A stretch of DNA of 9,223 bases from an uncultured Sphingomonas sp. (GTDB lineage Bacteria; Pseudomonadota; Alphaproteobacteria; Sphingomonadales; Sphingomonadaceae). The translations under genes were made by a program, and so were the position numbers. The notes beneath the pieces are model-generated. The model saw only the letters and a program-made list of their open reading frames with translations. It did not search any database and was not told where the DNA came from. Numbering within the stretch: the first letter of the stretch is position 1; the number at the start of each line of letters is the position of its first letter. The stretch lies in NCBI GenBank assembly GCA_946886645.1, contig CAMPIY010000057.1, forward strand, positions 1-9,223, in the 5' to 3' direction. This document shows positions 6,894-9,223 of this stretch, in pieces.

Positions 6894-7514
6894 CTAAGGG
6901 GCGGGCACTAGCTCGACGACGTCAATCGTCGATTCATAGCGCGGGTAGGGGAGGATCAGCCGCCAGCGATTGTCATCGATCCGCGCGACCCATCCGGCCA
7001 CGTCCCGATCCGGGTCGCGGCCATACTCCATCGCGCGTCCCTCATCGCCGAGCACCAACGTTCCCAGAAAGACCTGGCGAAGCGGGCTGTCGGGAAAGAC
7101 CAGGCCGACATGCCGCTGCGATCCCGTCAGCTTGGTGAAGCTCTGCAGCGCGCCCTGCTGCTCGATCCGGCAGTCGAACGCCGGATAGGCGATATAATCG
7201 AGCAGGCCTTCGCTCTTCGCGCCGACCTTGATCACGCGGCACTTATAATTGCCGTTGGGGATCGGGACCGGCCCGAGTGCAGCATCAGGCTCAAGCAGCC
7301 GTCCTTCTTTTGCGATGTCGGCGGCGTGCCCGGCCTTGCGCGCCTGGTCGAGCGCACGGGTGAAAGCGGTCCGCCAGTCGCGAAGGCGCGCCCGATCCGA
7401 CGATGTTGCAACGTCCCGCCATTCGGTCGAGCTTGCCACCGGCGCATCGTGAAGCCGGGGAACCGCCGCGCAGGCGGCGAGGGGAAGCAGGGCTGCCAGC
7501 AGAGCTACTCGCAT
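6894..7514 (-). CDS. DUF4893-type lipoprotein
   Basis: This 206-residue protein has a lipoprotein signal peptide: MRVALLAALLPLAAC with lipobox LAAC and lipidation at C15, so it is probably anchored in the envelope facing the periplasm. The mature part begins with a helical region (TEWRDVATSSDRARLRDWRTAF) followed by repeated YKCRVIKVG / FDCRIEQQG beta elements. It contains two further cysteines, one in each of those elements, that could form a disulfide. It ends with a beta-rich stretch around DDNRWRLILPYPRYES. The W-R-D ... D-R-x-R-L-R-D-W-R-x-A pattern and NGxYKCRVIKxG match my recollection of DUF4893, a family seen mainly in sphingomonads. No function is known to me. It starts 10 bases after the stop of the dehydrogenase gene and is almost certainly co-transcribed with it. 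Confidence 0.8.
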   Translation of the reverse strand: MRVALLAALLPLAACAAVPRLHDAPVASSTEWRDVATSSDRARLRDWRTAFTRALDQARKAGHAADIAKEGRLLEPDAALGPVPIPNGNYKCRVIKVGAKSEGLLDYIAYPAFDCRIEQQGALQSFTKLTGSQRHVGLVFPDSPLRQVFLGTLVLGDEGRAMEYGRDPDRDVAGWVARIDDNRWRLILPYPRYESTIDVVELVPAP

Positions 7515-7524
7515 GGGTGCGAGC

Positions 7525-8310
7525 CTAGGCGGCGGTCCAGCCGCCGTCCATGCTAAGATTGGTGCCGGTGATCGACGCCGCGCCGTCGCTGGTTAGATAA
7601 AGGGCGAGGCTTGCGACCTCATCGACGGTGACGAAACGCTTGGTCGGCTGTGCCGCCAGCAGGACGTCGTTCATCACCTGCTCGCGGGTCAGGTTGCGCG
7701 CCTTCATCGTGTCGGGAATCTGGTTTTCGACCAGCGTGGTCCAGACATAGCCGGGGGAGATGCAATTGACGGTCACGCCGTCGCGCGCCGCTTCCAGTGC
7801 GACGGTCTTGGTCAGGCCCGCGACGCCATGCTTGGCGGCGACATAGGCGCTCTTGTTCGGTGAGGCGACAATGCTGTGCGCGGAGGCGGTGTTGATGACC
7901 CGGCCCCAGCCTTTTTCGCGCATGCCGGGAAGGCACAGCCGAATGGTGTGGAATACGGCGGTAAGGTTGATCCTGAGGATGGCTTCCCATTTCTCGGGCG
8001 GGAAGTCCGTAACCGGCGACACGAACTGGATTCCGGCATTGTTGACCAAAATGTCCGGCGAGCTCAGCTCATGCTGGCAACGCTTGACCATTGCTTCGAT
8101 CGCGCCGGCATCGCCAAGGTCGGCTCCATCGTAAAGCGCTTGCGCTCCCGACAATTCCTCAAGCTCAAGGCGGATGCCCTCGATCTCGGCGGCATCACCG
8201 AAGCCGTTGATCATCACGCTCGCGCCCTCGGCGGCCATCGCCTTTGCGATGGCAAGCCCGATTCCGGAGGTCGACCCGGTTACGAGCGCCGTCTTGCCCT
8301 GAAGCTTCAT
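7525..8310 (-). CDS. bdhA: D-3-hydroxybutyrate dehydrogenase (short-chain dehydrogenase/reductase)
   Basis: This 261-residue classical SDR should interconvert D-3-hydroxybutyrate and acetoacetate with NAD(H) in the cytoplasm, linking polyhydroxybutyrate or ketone-body breakdown to central metabolism. The cofactor motif is TGSTSGIG (11-18), with NNAG at 90-93. The catalytic set is N114, S143, Y156 and K160. Residues known to bind the substrate in bacterial 3-hydroxybutyrate dehydrogenases are at matching places: Q95, H145, K153, W190, Q197 and W258. The block TASAHSIVASPNKSAYVAAK is characteristic of this enzyme. The ATG at 8310 was chosen over a much longer in-frame extension because GGGAGA lies about 7 bases upstream and SDR homology begins at KLQGKTALVTG. 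The lipoprotein gene follows 10 bases downstream. Confidence 0.92.
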   Translation of the reverse strand: MKLQGKTALVTGSTSGIGLAIAKAMAAEGASVMINGFGDAAEIEGIRLELEELSGAQALYDGADLGDAGAIEAMVKRCQHELSSPDILVNNAGIQFVSPVTDFPPEKWEAILRINLTAVFHTIRLCLPGMREKGWGRVINTASAHSIVASPNKSAYVAAKHGVAGLTKTVALEAARDGVTVNCISPGYVWTTLVENQIPDTMKARNLTREQVMNDVLLAAQPTKRFVTVDEVASLALYLTSDGAASITGTNLSMDGGWTAA

Positions 8311-8411
8311 ACAATAGTCTCCCGTTGCGAATTGCTCTTGCGGCGGACGGCGGCGATTGCAACCGTTACGGCGGTGGAGCATTGAAATGGCCAGGAAGGC
8401 AGGAGGGCGGC
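8311..8411. promoter_or_regulatory. Divergent intergenic region between bdhA and the metallopeptidase gene
   Basis: These 101 bases hold the leaders of both genes: the bdhA ribosome site (GGGAGA on the minus strand, about 8318-8323) and the metallopeptidase ribosome site (GGAGG at 8402-8406). TTGCAA at 8358-8363 could be a -35 box, but no acceptable -10 hexamer lies 16-18 bases away on either strand. A small palindrome, CCGTTACGG, occupies 8363-8371. Promoter function is inferred from the divergent arrangement only. Confidence 0.3.
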
Positions 8412-9223
8412 ATGCGTTTTGGCGATTCACCCGAAAGCGAGAACTTCGAAGATCGAACCGGGCAATCGGGTGGCGGAGGCTTGAGCCTCGGCGGAGCCGG
8501 CGGTGGCGTGATCGCGCTCCTGGCGCAGTTCGTCCTCTCCAGGTTCGGCTTTGTCGGGCTCCTGATCCTCCTGCTTGGATATTGTGCCTTGTCTTCGCTC
8601 GGTGGTGGCGGCGGAATGCTCGGTGGCGGCGGTTCAACGCAGGAAGGGCCGTCAAAGCTCGACCCCAATACCGGAAAGTTCATGCGACAGGTGCTTGGCT
8701 CGACCGAGCAGGTCTGGGGCCAGATTTTCCAGCAGGCAGGGACGCAATATCAGCCGACCCGGCTGGTCGCATACACCGACTATAACCAGTCGGGCTGCGG
8801 CGCGGCGCAGGCGGCGATGGGGCCGTTTTACTGCCCGACCGACAAGCAAATCTACATTGACCCCGCCTTCTTCAACGAGCTGTCGCGGCGGTTCGGCGCG
8901 CCGGGCGACTTCGCCCAGGCCTATGTCATCGCCCACGAAGTCGGCCATCATATCCAGGATCTGGAAGGCACGCTCGACAAGGCGCAGTCCGCGCAGGCGA
9001 GCATGGGCAAGACCCAGGGCAATGTTGTCCAGGTCGGCGTCGAGCTACAAGCCGATTGCTATGCGGGCGTCTGGGCCGCGCGTTCGGGTGCGCTTGAGCA
9101 GGGCGACATCGAGGAAGGCATGCGCGCGGCCGAAGCAATCGGCGACGACATGCTGACCAAAGGCCAGGTCTCGCCCGACAATTTCACGCACGGCACGTCG
9201 GAGCAGCGGATGAACGCACTGCG
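8412..9223 (+). CDS. Neutral zinc metallopeptidase (YpfJ-type), membrane-anchored, truncated by window end
   Basis: The frame is open from the ATG at 8412 to the last base: 270 whole codons with no stop. A strong ribosome site (AGGAGGG) precedes the ATG. The protein starts with an acidic, Gly-rich cytoplasmic segment. A single membrane span follows at about 33-60 (VIALLAQFVLSRFGFVGLLI and onward), then a flexible Gly-rich linker (GGGGGMLGGGGS at 64-75). The catalytic domain begins near residue 82 and carries HEVGHH, with zinc ligands H175 and H179 and catalytic E176. ELQADCYAG at 211-219 supplies the probable third ligand E211. These features match the putative neutral zinc metallopeptidase family (Zn_peptidase, PF04228). 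HGTSEQRMNAL at the edge is close to the usual C-terminus, so about 20-30 residues are probably missing. Orientation and substrates are not established for this family. Confidence 0.9.
   Translation, partial: MRFGDSPESENFEDRTGQSGGGGLSLGGAGGGVIALLAQFVLSRFGFVGLLILLLGYCALSSLGGGGGMLGGGGSTQEGPSKLDPNTGKFMRQVLGSTEQVWGQIFQQAGTQYQPTRLVAYTDYNQSGCGAAQAAMGPFYCPTDKQIYIDPAFFNELSRRFGAPGDFAQAYVIAHEVGHHIQDLEGTLDKAQSAQASMGKTQGNVVQVGVELQADCYAGVWAARSGALEQGDIEEGMRAAEAIGDDMLTKGQVSPDNFTHGTSEQRMNAL

Noticed and set aside
8311..8655. Upstream extension of the dehydrogenase frame to 8655
   Set aside because: It is antisense to the metallopeptidase start and its leader, and SDR homology and the ribosome site both fix the start at 8310.
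8366..8683. Minus-strand proline-rich open frame
   Set aside because: It is the complement of the Gly-rich linker of the metallopeptidase, where GGC/GGT codons read as Pro/Thr on the other strand.
1..9223. CRISPR arrays, tRNA/rRNA genes, insertion sequences, integrases or attachment sites
   Set aside because: I saw no regularly spaced repeats, no tRNA-like cloverleaf segments and no transposase or integrase motifs in any frame; the coding regions account for nearly the whole window.

Overview
The window is about two-thirds G+C and has the gene content and codon style of an alphaproteobacterium. The order Sphingomonadales is the best guess. The lineage rests on the PrsK/PrsR pair, a DUF4893 lipoprotein and the overall protein flavour; no rRNA, tRNA or other phylogenetic marker is present. 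I see no mobile element, CRISPR array, tRNA or rRNA. This reads as core or semi-core chromosome, not an island.

Layout. Bases 1-93 hold the last 30 codons of a plus-strand gene, possibly an ABC-F ATPase. A gap with two adjacent inverted repeats follows. Bases 320-3789 (minus) hold a two-gene operon with a 4-base ATGA overlap: prsK, a membrane-anchored histidine kinase with a GAF-like domain, then prsR, a sigma-54-dependent response regulator. An 89-base AT-containing gap separates prsK from a divergent plus-strand pair. That pair is a single-domain mannose-1-phosphate guanylyltransferase (3879-4946) and an aldo/keto reductase (4943-5878), again joined by an ATGA overlap. The reductase converges, stop against stop, on a small exported DUF1579-like protein (5879-6454, minus).

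After a 171-base divergent gap comes an 88-residue protein of unknown function (6626-6892, plus). It converges on a minus-strand pair: a D-3-hydroxybutyrate dehydrogenase (7525-8310) and, 10 bases downstream, a DUF4893-type lipoprotein (6894-7514). A last divergent gap leads to a membrane-anchored neutral zinc metallopeptidase (from 8412, plus) that is cut off by the window end.

How the genes may work together. PrsK/PrsR is the signalling module that accompanies exosortase A (XrtA), PEP-CTERM proteins and exopolysaccharide loci. GDP-mannose from the divergent guanylyltransferase is a usual precursor for such polysaccharides. The left half can therefore be read as the regulatory and sugar-nucleotide edge of an exopolysaccharide/PEP-CTERM region, although no sortase, glycosyltransferase or PEP-CTERM protein is inside the window. 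The right half is ordinary metabolism (ketone body or polyhydroxybutyrate use) plus envelope proteins. I found no clear evidence of a new multi-gene system. The least understood items are the 88-residue protein, the DUF4893 lipoprotein paired with the dehydrogenase, and the strong inverted repeat near the left edge.
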